A stretch of 64,000 nt of DNA from Porpolomopsis calyptriformis (lineage: Eukaryota > Basidiomycota > Agaricomycetes > Agaricales > Hygrophoraceae). Under the pieces are notes generated by a model, which saw only the letters and a list, made by a program, of their open reading frames with translations, did not search any database and was not told where the DNA came from. Location of the stretch: assembly GCA_951640195.1 (NCBI GenBank), contig OX621166.1, positions 841,001 to 905,000 of the forward strand. The letters are read 5' to 3'. This document shows positions 55,304 to 64,000 of this stretch, one piece after another. A program made the position numbers and the translations under genes. How positions within the stretch are numbered: the stretch's first letter is position 1; each line of letters begins with the position of its first letter.

Positions 55304-56044
55304 ATGCCCGCAACATGATCCACACGATCCCCTTCCCCTCAAGTTGCCATCCGACGTGCTGGACAAATCCCTTTGTCCACCACCCGCTCCCCTACTCCCA
55401 GTCCCTCCACTTCTGCCTCCTCCACTCGACAATTACGTCAACAAGCTCGCGCACGCATGGAAGATTTCTTCAGTCCTACTTGAACTCCTCCCCCCAAAGA
55501 TCCCGCTGTCACCATCTCCCACCTCACGGTCCATAGCAACAGCGTCAGCAACTGGAATCGTGAACTTTGTCAAGAGTGCAAGGTATTACAAGCCGAACTC
55601 AAGGCGTCAGAAAAAAGTGCCTTATTTTGGAAGAATCATTGGGATCAGAGCGAGTTGAAAGTTTGGGAGCTCCAGCGATAGAAGAGACGAACGTGGGTTG
55701 ACTGCTACAACGTCACCACCTGCGCCATCATCGCCAAGCTTGTAGAAGAGAGTCGTCGAAGCGAACGGCTCACCAGGGAAGACTTCCTTTGGGCTCAATG
55801 GGACCTCACGACAACGGAAACATTGATCGAGTATGGAGAGTTGGTCGAATACCCCATCGATCTTGACTTGGAGTATCCCGACGACAACGACAATGTCGCG
55901 ACAGTCTGAGCTCCCTCCCCTGTCAAAGCAACTCCAGAAGTTGAACTCATCGCTTCCCCCTCAGTGGCCATCAAGGCCCCCGCCACCGAGGAAATCCCAA
56001 CTCAGGCCTCAGAGGATGAAACGACTGACACCACCCAAGTTTGA
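55304..56044 (+). pseudogene. D2 third gene (ORF3)
   Basis: Same length and frame as the intact D copy (21048-21788) but with stops at codon 5 (TGA), in SPT-stop-TPPP, in the coiled coil and near the C terminus. The sharp contrast with the open copy in D is useful for dating. Confidence 0.8.
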
Positions 56045-56079
56045 AATTCGGGATGAATTTCCTTTGAAGCTGAGGTGTA

Positions 56080-56872
56080 TGTCACGGTTGTAATTTTCTT
56101 TTCTTTCCTTTATCTTATCATATGCAAACCTGTCCTTATCTTGGGATTCCCCACTGTTACGATGAGTCTCTTTTTTGGTTATTATTTCCTTTCTGTGTGC
56201 CAGTTCTCTTTACTATCATTTTCGATGCTGCGATTGTCACGCTGTCACAATGTGACTGTTACCTGACTGGTCGAGTTGCAGTCACAAGTGTGACGTTTGT
56301 CACTCCTTCTTATCTTTCTTATCTTATCTTTTACACTTAATCATTGCTTACACAATCGTTCCATGGATTGATTACATAATCACATTTTCGGACTCAGCTA
56401 GGGTAAATATAGGCAGCTCAGAATTGCTTGTACTTCTCTAGGTTGAACCACAACTTGGACTTGCCAACTTCCTTGTTTGCATCAGCTAAGACCCACATTG
56501 GACCTCCCAGAGTGAAGTCCTGAGTCCTGCTTCGCACCTAACACCCACACTTCTTTGTTGGGATTCCCCATTACCTTTCTCAGGGATTCCCCACCACTCT
56601 ATCCATATGCAGACACTTTCATTTCCGTCTATGTTTCAACCCCTTATGATTCATCATCGATCACGATGACTCATCCTTATCTTTGACTCATGTTTATGTT
56701 GCACTGACTCACACAGATAAGTAGTCAGTATATAAAGAGGACCTTCTGTACGTATCAGACTTTAAGTCTGATTCCTCGTTAGCTACTCATAACAAGGACT
56801 TAGAACCATACCTTCATCTCTTGGGACAGAACACCCGAAGTAAAACGCATTCTGAACAACCGGTTTATAACA
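56080..56872 (+). repeat. D2 3' LTR (split by solo LTR I)
   Basis: TGTCACGGTTG..TTTATAACA; 399 bp after removing I and one TSD, equal to the LTRs of D. Preceded by polypurine GAAGCTGAGGTGTA. Has the palindrome ATCAGACTTTAAGTCTGAT near the transcript start. Confidence 0.9.
56155..56543 (+). repeat. Solo LTR I (389 bp)
   Basis: TGTTACGATGAG..GCACCTAACA with TSD cccac (56150-56154; 56544-56548). Same family as J (16872-17264), in the opposite orientation, each in a different host element. Confidence 0.88.
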
Positions 56873-57659
56873 GTCTTCCTGTTCACGCCTACATCCACAC
56901 TTCTGCTATGACATGCATTTAGCCTGTCATTGTAATATCATATGTAAACTACCTACATTCCTGATTTGACCTGCATAGTTCACTTTTGTTTCCCATTCGT
57001 GGCGTCAAAGTAGGTACTAATCCATTTTTTTCAGTTCATTTTGACATGTATAGGGATGCATACTCACATCTCTCCACTCTCAAGTCCAAATATAGCAAGG
57101 GTCATATACTTCTTCAAGAAGTGTACACCTCTCAATATCGTTGCTCCTAGTACACTCTTCACCCACAACAACTTGAGTTCATCTAAAAGACTATCAGAAT
57201 CATTTCAGAAAGCCTTCATTTTTCCTCGCTGCACTTATTCCAAGTGAATAAATGGACACAGCCATCATGGCTGCTAATGGTGATCCTCTTGTTTTCGGGA
57301 TCATGAGCAATTGACTCCACGCTTGCATCAAACACCGACACTGAGAATACCTCCTTGAGAAAAGTCTATGTGCAGGTAAGCTTAGTAACAAATTGGTGTG
57401 ATGTCTATACACACTAATAGCTTCTTAGATTGATATGCTAGTAGCTGCCCCCGGCTAGTGCCAAATAGGATTATTTCAGGCAAAGTTCTATCTGCGACCC
57501 AACGCATAGTGGTAATCTGCCCAGTATTGGAGTACTGCCGCTATAAGGCTGAAGTTAGTGTCGGCAACATACAACATGTCACCAAACATGCTGTCAACAG
57601 CAAGACATAAGCAACCTCTCGGCGTCAGATTGCCGGTTGATGCGGTGCAGTCGAAAATG
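56873..57659. other. Non-coding stretch between D2 and the hAT gene
   Basis: No gene recognised. It must hold the 5' end of the hAT transposon. Several (N)CAACAT-like words cluster at 57550-57600 and again near 60780-60820, which could be hAT subterminal repeats; I cannot fix the terminal inverted repeats. Confidence 0.4.
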
Positions 57660-60600
57660 AAAATCCCCCCAACTTTGTGCTACTGCCGCAACTGCTATGA
57701 GTGCAAGAGCAAGAAAATGGTGGCGAGACTACTTCCATGACCACCCCCGCTTGCATGTTCACCCAAAGGATCCTGAGGTGTGGTTCTCCTCTGGGAATTC
57801 ATTGGGTAGAGTGTACTGTAAGCAGTGCTTCTGCATTCATGCAGCTGAGATTTTGCACGACCAGGAATTGGAGATAGCAATAGGGCAGCAGCAAGAGCTG
57901 CAACCATTAGGTGTGATTGAAGCATTTTGTATGTCTTTCTCCATCATTTGTGAACCTTTGATAATCAGTGTCAGTAGTGTGGACACTCAAATTTGCCAAA
58001 GACCAGAGAAGGGGTTAGCTCCCTGCCTGAGCAGGCACACTTATTGTACATCTCTGCTCATGTTCATACCAACTGGATGAAGTCAAATTGTGTGCAGAAC
58101 AAGAACGAAGTGAGGATCCACCCCAATCACCCCAATCAGTACGCACTCATCCCTACCAACCGACAATCACTCCATTGCCTCTCAACTTCTCCTTTGGCCC
58201 CACCACAATTCTACCTGTGGCTGCTCCAATAGTAGTCAATCCTTCACCTTTGCAGCTTATTTCCCCCCCAGCTAGTCTACCTCCTGGGCGTGAAATGAAT
58301 TATCATTCATCTACGCAGTCATCGGCATCTACGTCTGCACACAGTTCTCCATTAATTTCACTATACCTTGGCAACCATTTTGACACCTATCAACTCCTGT
58401 CTAGAGCACCGAGTCCAGCTGGTCCAGCTGGTCCAGAATTAGGGTCGCCATTGTACTTGCACCTACACCCTCTAAAATGAAGAGCATCATCACAGCTTGG
58501 CTGCCAGGCTCCTCCTCCTTTTAACCAACCACAGTTTGAAGAGTCTATAGCCCGCCTCACTGCATCTGCTGGACTTCCCCTTTCATGGGTAGAAAATCCT
58601 GATTGGCTTTCTTTTATAGATGAATTTATTCCGGCTGTGATATCACCCTCTCAGAAAGTTCTGACAGGGCGGTTACTTCCTCAAGCTGTCACTCGCCTTT
58701 GGGAGGATGCTATAAAACTAGCCCAGGGTCATGTAGCAACTCTTCAGGCAGATGGTTGGACTTGAGAATACTACCACCATCTGATTGCATTTATGATGAG
58801 TGCAAATCATGAGGTGAGTGCATCTGATCTTGACTCACCTTGAGAATTGACCTAGTCTACTAAAAGATTCATACACTACGTGTTCATGATGCATCTAGTG
58901 AATGGAAAATGGTAGAAAATCTATTGAAGCTTATGGTCGAAGTGATGGAAATGGCGGAGAGTAAATGGGGCATAATCATAATTGCTTTTCTAACTGATAC
59001 TTCCGGAGAATCTCGCAAGGCACGAAGACTTCTTTCAGTGAGATTTCTGCACATTATTGTACTAGATTGCTATGCTCATCAGGTTCATGGTATTAATCTT
59101 GTTCATTTTTATGCTAATACTATTATTAGGTGAATCTTGTGGTTGGCAACTATTTTAAATGCTCAGGTGATTTCCTTCACTACGCAGATCTAGCCAATGA
59201 TCATATAACTTGGCTTCAAAGCAAGACCTTTATACTAGCTTTAATCTGGGATACGCAGACTGAGTTAACAGGTTCAGCAATGGCAGTAATTCAGGCTATT
59301 CTCACCCAATGGACTGCCCACTACCTGGCGTATTCTTGTCTCCTAACCCTTCGGCCATGTCTCCTCATGCTTGTTAATTGTGATGAGCTTCTTCCTGTTG
59401 ACCAGAGAAAGCTTGTTCAGTCATCTTCAGATGCAAAGTTGCGGGCTAAAGCAGAACAAATGGTTCAAATCATGAACGATCCCTCATTTTGGCACCATTT
59501 GGCTCAGTATAATAATTTGATAATTTGAGTTCAAACATACTTATTAGCTATTTTCAGAATTAAATGTCACCTTGAGCCTCTTGCAGTTGCAGCTAATATT
59601 GCTCAAGGTGCCTTTTGTCAGGTTGACCAAGTACTTTTGACCTTTGGGGCATTGTATATACAGTTCCGCAACTTCAATGAGCTTGATGAACATAACCTTC
59701 AGGAGGCTGTTCTTTCTAGCCTTGAGAAACAGTGGAGCAAGGCCAACTAGGATGTGTTTATTGCTGCTGTAATCCTAAACCCATATACCCACACCACCCC
59801 ATTTGTTGCTCACCGACTCTTCTCTATCGCGGAAATCTGGGGATTATTCAAGTGGCTTTGGACACGATTTTTTCAGACAGAGCCATCACCCCATCTCTTC
59901 ACACTTGTTACCAAGTATATCAATAATCGGGGAGCTTTTCAGAATCTGGATACCATTGCAGAGACTATAGGAATGCTGGCTAATACTGATGTACGTGACA
60001 ACTACTAGAGAATTGTTTATCATATTGACACTCTCTTAGCACAAAACCCCTGATCCTTTGTCAGTCTATGAATCATTCAATGTTGTTGGACAACCATCGA
60101 ATGACTTGATCAAGCTTGCATCCCATATTCTATCAGTCTCTGCCAACTCTGCCTCCTGTGAACGACTTTTCAGTGTTTTTGGGGCAACATTAACCAAGCT
60201 TTGCAACCGGTTAGGAAAGTCAGCACTGGAGAATCTTGCGGAATTGAAGATGCACATTTGTAATGAGCACATTCGAAACAAGCAGGTAAAAGATTAGCTC
60301 AAATGATTCTTTTGTAAATGACCCCCTCCTCTGGTTGCCATCCCTCCAACAAGCCAACCCATCCCTTTGGCCACACCAACAATTCCCACAGTGGAATCAT
60401 CACCAATAACTAGTGAAGCCCTTGGTGATGGTAGTTTTCAGGATATCACAACAGGACTCATTTGGCTGCTTGATGAAGATTGCGATGTGGATAAGAACCA
60501 ACCTGAGGCTCACCCCACACCTGGTGCAGTATTTACATCTAAGATCACTATTAAACTTTGCGATCTCTTCAATTTTCAGAATACACATTGGATTGCAGTA

Positions 60601-60721
60601 CAACAGTGAAGCGCGCATTATGGATTAGCTGATGAGCTTGACTTATATAACTTACTGGATGCTGATGGGGTTGGTGGGGATTTCGGACTGGATGAGACTA
60701 CCAGTACAATACTAACTACGT
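57660..60721 (+). pseudogene. hAT-family transposase gene, decayed
   Basis: Spliced hAT transposase. BED-type zinc finger split by an intron: RVYCKQCFC (57805-57835) and later IVHLCSCSYQ (about 58045). Central domain: SWVENPDWLSFIDEF, HVATLQADGWT, then AFLTDTSGESRKARRLLSVR and LDCYAHQ. Introns supported by frame: 58814-58855, 59083-59129, 59507-59557 and 59991-60039; joins give CYAHQ-VNLVVG, HLAQ-IKCHLEPLAV and ANTD-HKTPDPLSVYE. C-terminal dimerisation block ILSVSANSASCERLFSVFG (60125-60185) and an end NTHWIAVQQ. Stops: TGA at 58764, TAG at 59749 (expected Gln) and others. It would cut and paste hAT DNA; this copy is dead. Confidence 0.85.
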
Positions 60722-61639
60722 AGGCATGTTGCAAATGTTAGATGTTGTGTCATTTGAGGTTGCTTAATGTTGTCTAAGTTAACATCTTGCCAACATCTCC
60801 AACATATCGGCAACACGCACATCACTGGATCTGCCCCCATCTGGATGCATGGTTTCTCAGGATCTGGTGACAAGTCTTGTTGCTGAGGTACCATATACAA
60901 ACTGATTCATTGTCCCCTGTCAAAAATGATTAGTCCTTGCCAAAACCATATCACACAGCTTACCTCTGCTTGACATGATATCACCTACACTTGTAAATGC
61001 AATGCAGTTGATGTTGCCAGTGTGGCCTTTGAGTTTCACGCAAAGATTGAAGTTCAAGGATGGCATAGTTGAGTGTGCGCTGCTCTGAATGGAATCCTGT
61101 ATTTATGTGCCCCATACCCTTTGCCTATCGCGATAGACTCTACCGATGTACCATAGCAGATTGCTATTGTTTGCCTCTTTTTGCTGCCTGCAATGCCACT
61201 AGTTAATCCATTGTGCCTAGAAAATCTTTTGTTAGCCTCGATGAACACTGCTAGTACCCTATTGTGCCTGAGGGTTAGCCACCGCTTGGGGGATCTCTAT
61301 TTTTCACTGCTTTTGTCTAGCCTGGATGATGCAGTGCTAACTCACTAGAGCCTACCTTTAAGGTTGCTTCCTTATTTGGTCAGCTGTATCTGATCACTGC
61401 TATCCTCAAGTGCCTGACTATTGCAAATCATTTGTAGATAAATTCCCACAGAGATAGATGCTCACATTCTCTCATCCCAATGCATTTCCTACAGAAACAC
61501 CTTCCCCTTGTTACTACTGGAATTGAATTCCAACCTGTAATTTTGCCTCCCACTTCTCACAACTCACCAGGAGTTCTCCCACATTAACAATCATGTTTAT
61601 TCATCTCCCACTTTCTTCAAGGCTACTTGGGACACTGAC
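60722..61639. other. Region with a possible pogo-like transposase fragment
   Basis: Mostly featureless. On the minus strand 61248-61054 reads SGIAGSKKRQTIAICYGTSVES..AIGKGYG, reminiscent of the KKxRxTxxLCxNADGS..IGK stretch in pogo/Fot1 DDE transposases. The match is short and from memory. No other domain found. Confidence 0.3.
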
Positions 61640-62130
61640 AGTGAAGTTACTGATAACGATACTGTGGATATCAATGATGGAATATCCTCATCTTCATCCT
61701 ATGGTGACAACTCAGATGTTGAGATCCCACTTATAAAGAAACCTAAGGGAACAGTTTCCTGTCCTCATTCCAGTGGATACAGACTTAACAAGGTGCTAGA
61801 GAAATCAGGCTGGACATCGGATCTGTTTGCAAACTTGCAGGTGAGGATTTGTGAGATAAAAGTGTACAAACTTGCTGACTCTGAATAGAACTACATGCAC
61901 AAGAAAGTGGATAACAACCTTGACCTTTCCATCTCTTATTCATCGCAGAACAAAGATAACATCAATCTCCTCTGTGTGGAGGTAAATGGGCCATTATTTG
62001 ACAAGATACATTCACAACTAACATGTTCAGGCTGAGACCAGGTTCCCAGAATTGTGAGGATATGAAGACTGCTGGCTAGTCATTAACCTTCTGAAGGCAT
62101 GGTTGAAGTGTACATCTGAGCATGCTCACT
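61640..62130 (+). pseudogene. Decayed gene of an uncharacterised agaricomycete family
   Basis: Plus-strand pieces: acidic DSEVTDNDTVDINDGISSSS, then VSCPHSSGYRLNKVLEKSGW, then DNNLDLSISYSSQNKDNIN, and after a gap (probable intron 61981-62030) AETRFPEL-stop-GYEDCWLV and LLKAWLKCTSEHAH. I recall fungal hypothetical proteins with the order Gly-Tyr-x-Leu..Trp, then SxSYSxQ, then KFPFL..YEDCWPV..L; this fits that order. Function unknown. Stops at 61886 (TAG) and about 62058 (TGA). Confidence 0.45.
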
Positions 62131-62540
62131 AACGATTAGCGATTGCACTGGCAGGAAAGACAATATCTTGGGGTAAGGGTAAGGGGAGGGAAAGGCATAG
62201 GCTACTGGAAGATGATGAGTAGTTTATGCATTGTATGTATTCCATTATTCCAATGTAAGCAGACTGGAGCTGTCGTAGTCACTCATTATATTCATGGCTT
62301 ATCTGAGGGGTTAGTCGCATTCACTATGGAATGTGAGAGAAAAAGGTTATACACAGGGAAGTCTCTGCCCAAGGCAGCTGAAATTTTACCCAGGGTTTTC
62401 AAGAACCATATCTTGAGATCTGTACAGGGAAGTCAAGGAGCAAAGTTACCCAATGTCAACTACAGTAACCTCAGTCTTATGTGAAATACTATGTGTTAGA
62501 TATGACTGTGAAAGACAAATACTATTAAGAAATAGCAGTA
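62131..62540 (+). other. Open frame of unknown status
   Basis: A 113-codon frame runs 62143-62484 (MHWQERQYLGVRVRGGKGIG). No domain, promoter or intron pattern that I recognise. It may be chance. Confidence 0.25.
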
Positions 62541-62583
62541 CAGTTGAACCCCTCATAACCCATACCTCTGATAACCCATAATG
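62541..62583 (+). repeat. Terminus of a pogo/Tc1-like transposon
   Basis: TA followed by CAGTTGAACCCCTCATAACC and a second CATAACCC-like word (62600-62610). The TA flank and CAGTTGAACC start resemble pogo-type terminal inverted repeats. The opposite end was not found, so it is likely truncated. Confidence 0.45.
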
Positions 62584-62652
62584 TTAGGGTCCAGTCATAA
62601 CCCTGGCATGCAATGTGCAACCATATATATACTGGGTACTGCATACCAAGAT

Positions 62653-63084
62653 GAGCTTGGTATTGTGATGCTTTTGGCATAGTGGTGACCACCTTCGGTT
62701 ATACCCAGTCATTGTAACAGTAGGTATGTATACAAAGGATAGTTCCTTTGTGAGAGTATATGGGTGGAATTTAGATAGATAAGTGAAAGGGAGATAGGAA
62801 AGGGTAGATTAGATAAAGAAACAAAGGAAGGAGACTTTTCTGATAGATTGAAGGTGTTTCTGATAGAATTCATGTTTTCTGGGAACATTCTGGTTGGAGG
62901 CAGACATTTCAGATTATTTATTGGAAAGTTGGAGGGGTTTGGCTTGGGATATGTGAGTGTGGATTTAGTGAGGTTGAACTCTTGTGGATGGTGGAAGGGT
63001 TTTCTGTTTATAGGGAGGATGGATCTCTTACAGTGATTGTAACAAGTAGTTACCACTGCACAAAAGTATCACAATACCAAGCTC
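62653..63084. mobile_element. 432-bp MITE-like element
   Basis: About 40-bp imperfect terminal inverted repeats: GAGCTTGGTATTGTGATGCT (62653) and the inverse ending ..CACAATACCAAGCTC (63084); subterminal ACCAC/GTGGT and TTGTAAC/GTTACAA also pair. No coding capacity. The TSD is not clear because another repeat starts at 63085. The left arm contains TGGCATAGTGG, an A-box-like core. Confidence 0.65.
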
Positions 63085-64000
63085 TGTTACGAATCTGAAA
63101 TTCGAGACATAAGATCAAGCATACTGATATGACCCCTCTATCCCCTGAGCACCATATATTCAACTATACGAATACTAGATGCCTATCAAGTCCTTCAAAC
63201 ATGAACATAAACCCTCTGAACACCCCTGACAGCTTCTAAATGTCCCAAATGAGTTTGAGAAACATCAAACACTCTGAACGTGATCAAAGCTTTCTGAATG
63301 CAAATGAAAGTGTGTATATCAAAGGGAAGACACTATCCAAAGGCATCAGTTCTCTTCTATTTCTCCCTGTTCATTCGACTTCTTCATTCCTATTCACTAC
63401 TTTCCCCTTAGATCATTAGAGAGGCTCCCCTTTTATCATATACATTCAAAGGGATCCTTGTACTAGAAGATATATATACTGTATGTTGTAGCTAGTGATC
63501 TAACAAGTTAGATATTCACTTCTCTCTCACTCTCGAGTCTAGATCTTCTAAGACTTCCTCTCAACTTCCTATTTTGATCTTCCGATTGTCCCAATCCCCC
63601 AATCAATCTCATTTGTGAATGATCGAAGACTCCCTTTCCATGATCATCGATCATAGATTGTGTTGAGACTCTTTATAGTCATCCTTGCACCTTGTTCTGT
63701 GTTCAGTTCTCATACACGAAGGAGACGTATCACTGCACATACGACTAGTGTTGAAATAGAGCTTTGCTCGAGAACCAAATCAGGTGGGCTAGGTTGTCCC
63801 TGCGGAAATGCTAGGATTGACTTGCCTGCGAATCACAATTTATCATATGAGTGGGGGTGAATCTTTTGTAGACGACTTAAATGGAGACGGGGTACTGTAA
63901 GCGGTAGAGTAGCCTTGTTGCTACGATCCGCTGAGGTTAAGCCCTTTGTCGACAGATTTGTTCAACATAATTACAAGTTGAACTCTTTCTCTCTTTACTA
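63085..64000 (+). repeat. Start of LTR-like repeat K; rest unresolved
   Basis: TGTTACGAATCTGAAATTCGAGACATAAGATC matches the first 36 bp of repeat L (36990) with four differences, all C/T or G/A. The end of the repeat is not found. From about 63130 to 64000 I see no gene I can name; a 66-codon frame at 63660-63860 is not convincing. It may be the 5' LTR and leader of an element that continues past the window. Confidence 0.5.

Larger units (their letters stand above)
52011..56872 (+). mobile_element. Chromovirus D2 (5'-truncated copy of D)
   Basis: Plus strand. Begins abruptly in the protease region (GAAGTGACCAATCTCGG = EVTNLG) at the edge of G. Keeps the rest of pol, ORF3 and a 3' LTR (56080-56872) carrying solo LTR I. 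5' LTR, gag and the protease active site are absent. Right flank gtctt; no TSD testable. Confidence 0.9.

Overview
The window looks like a repeat-rich chromosomal region of a filamentous basidiomycete, most likely an agaricomycete. The signs are short 42-63 nt GT-AG introns in the few real exons, chromodomain-bearing Ty3/gypsy elements, Ty1/copia elements and a hAT transposon. The only clear host gene is the 3' end of a TRAPPC11-like trafficking gene at 1-868. Nearly everything else is nested, mostly decayed mobile DNA.

Left nest (about 1055-19907): an old minus-strand copia element (B) holds solo LTRs J and C. C is split by a second minus-strand copia element (A, 2348-16630). A's gag gene is split by a foldback-like palindromic element (6152-15906). 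That element is split by a plus-strand chromovirus (Gyp1, 6585-13059). Target-site duplications of J, C, A and Gyp1 can be read directly (actgg, gcatc, agaac, gtacc). Between this nest and the next lies about 0.7 kb of AT-rich DNA of unknown origin.

Middle nest (20614-45026): a minus-strand chromovirus D (20614-35845) is interrupted by a second family, E (25718-34118, TSD ccaat). E carries an unusual 1.7 kb insert, F (27279-28984, TSD gttac), with a complete three-exon gene. To the right lie a gag remnant (H) and a plus-strand copy of E (E2, 36701-45026). E2 contains a 204 bp LTR-like repeat (L) and a 1.8 kb non-autonomous LTR element (M, 38270-40075).

Right part: a near-complete chromovirus G (45027-52010) whose flanks do not match, then a 5'-truncated plus-strand copy of D (D2, 52011-56872) with solo LTR I in its 3' LTR. 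After it come a decayed hAT transposase gene (about 57660-60721), a decayed gene of an uncharacterised family (61640-62130), a pogo-like terminus, a 432 bp MITE-like repeat and the start of another LTR (63085).

Three themes recur. (1) Families D, E, G and Gyp1 all carry, just after the 5' LTR, an 11-nt sequence complementary to a site 31-35 nt downstream of the LTR TATA box. This is a Tf1-like self-priming arrangement, and the two partners covary between families. (2) Families D, E and G have a third gene after pol; in E, E2 and G it begins with a near copy of the histone H3 tail around K9, while their polyproteins end in a chromodomain. (3) Almost all nonsense codons are TGA where a sister copy or the family has CGA, as expected from CpG deamination.
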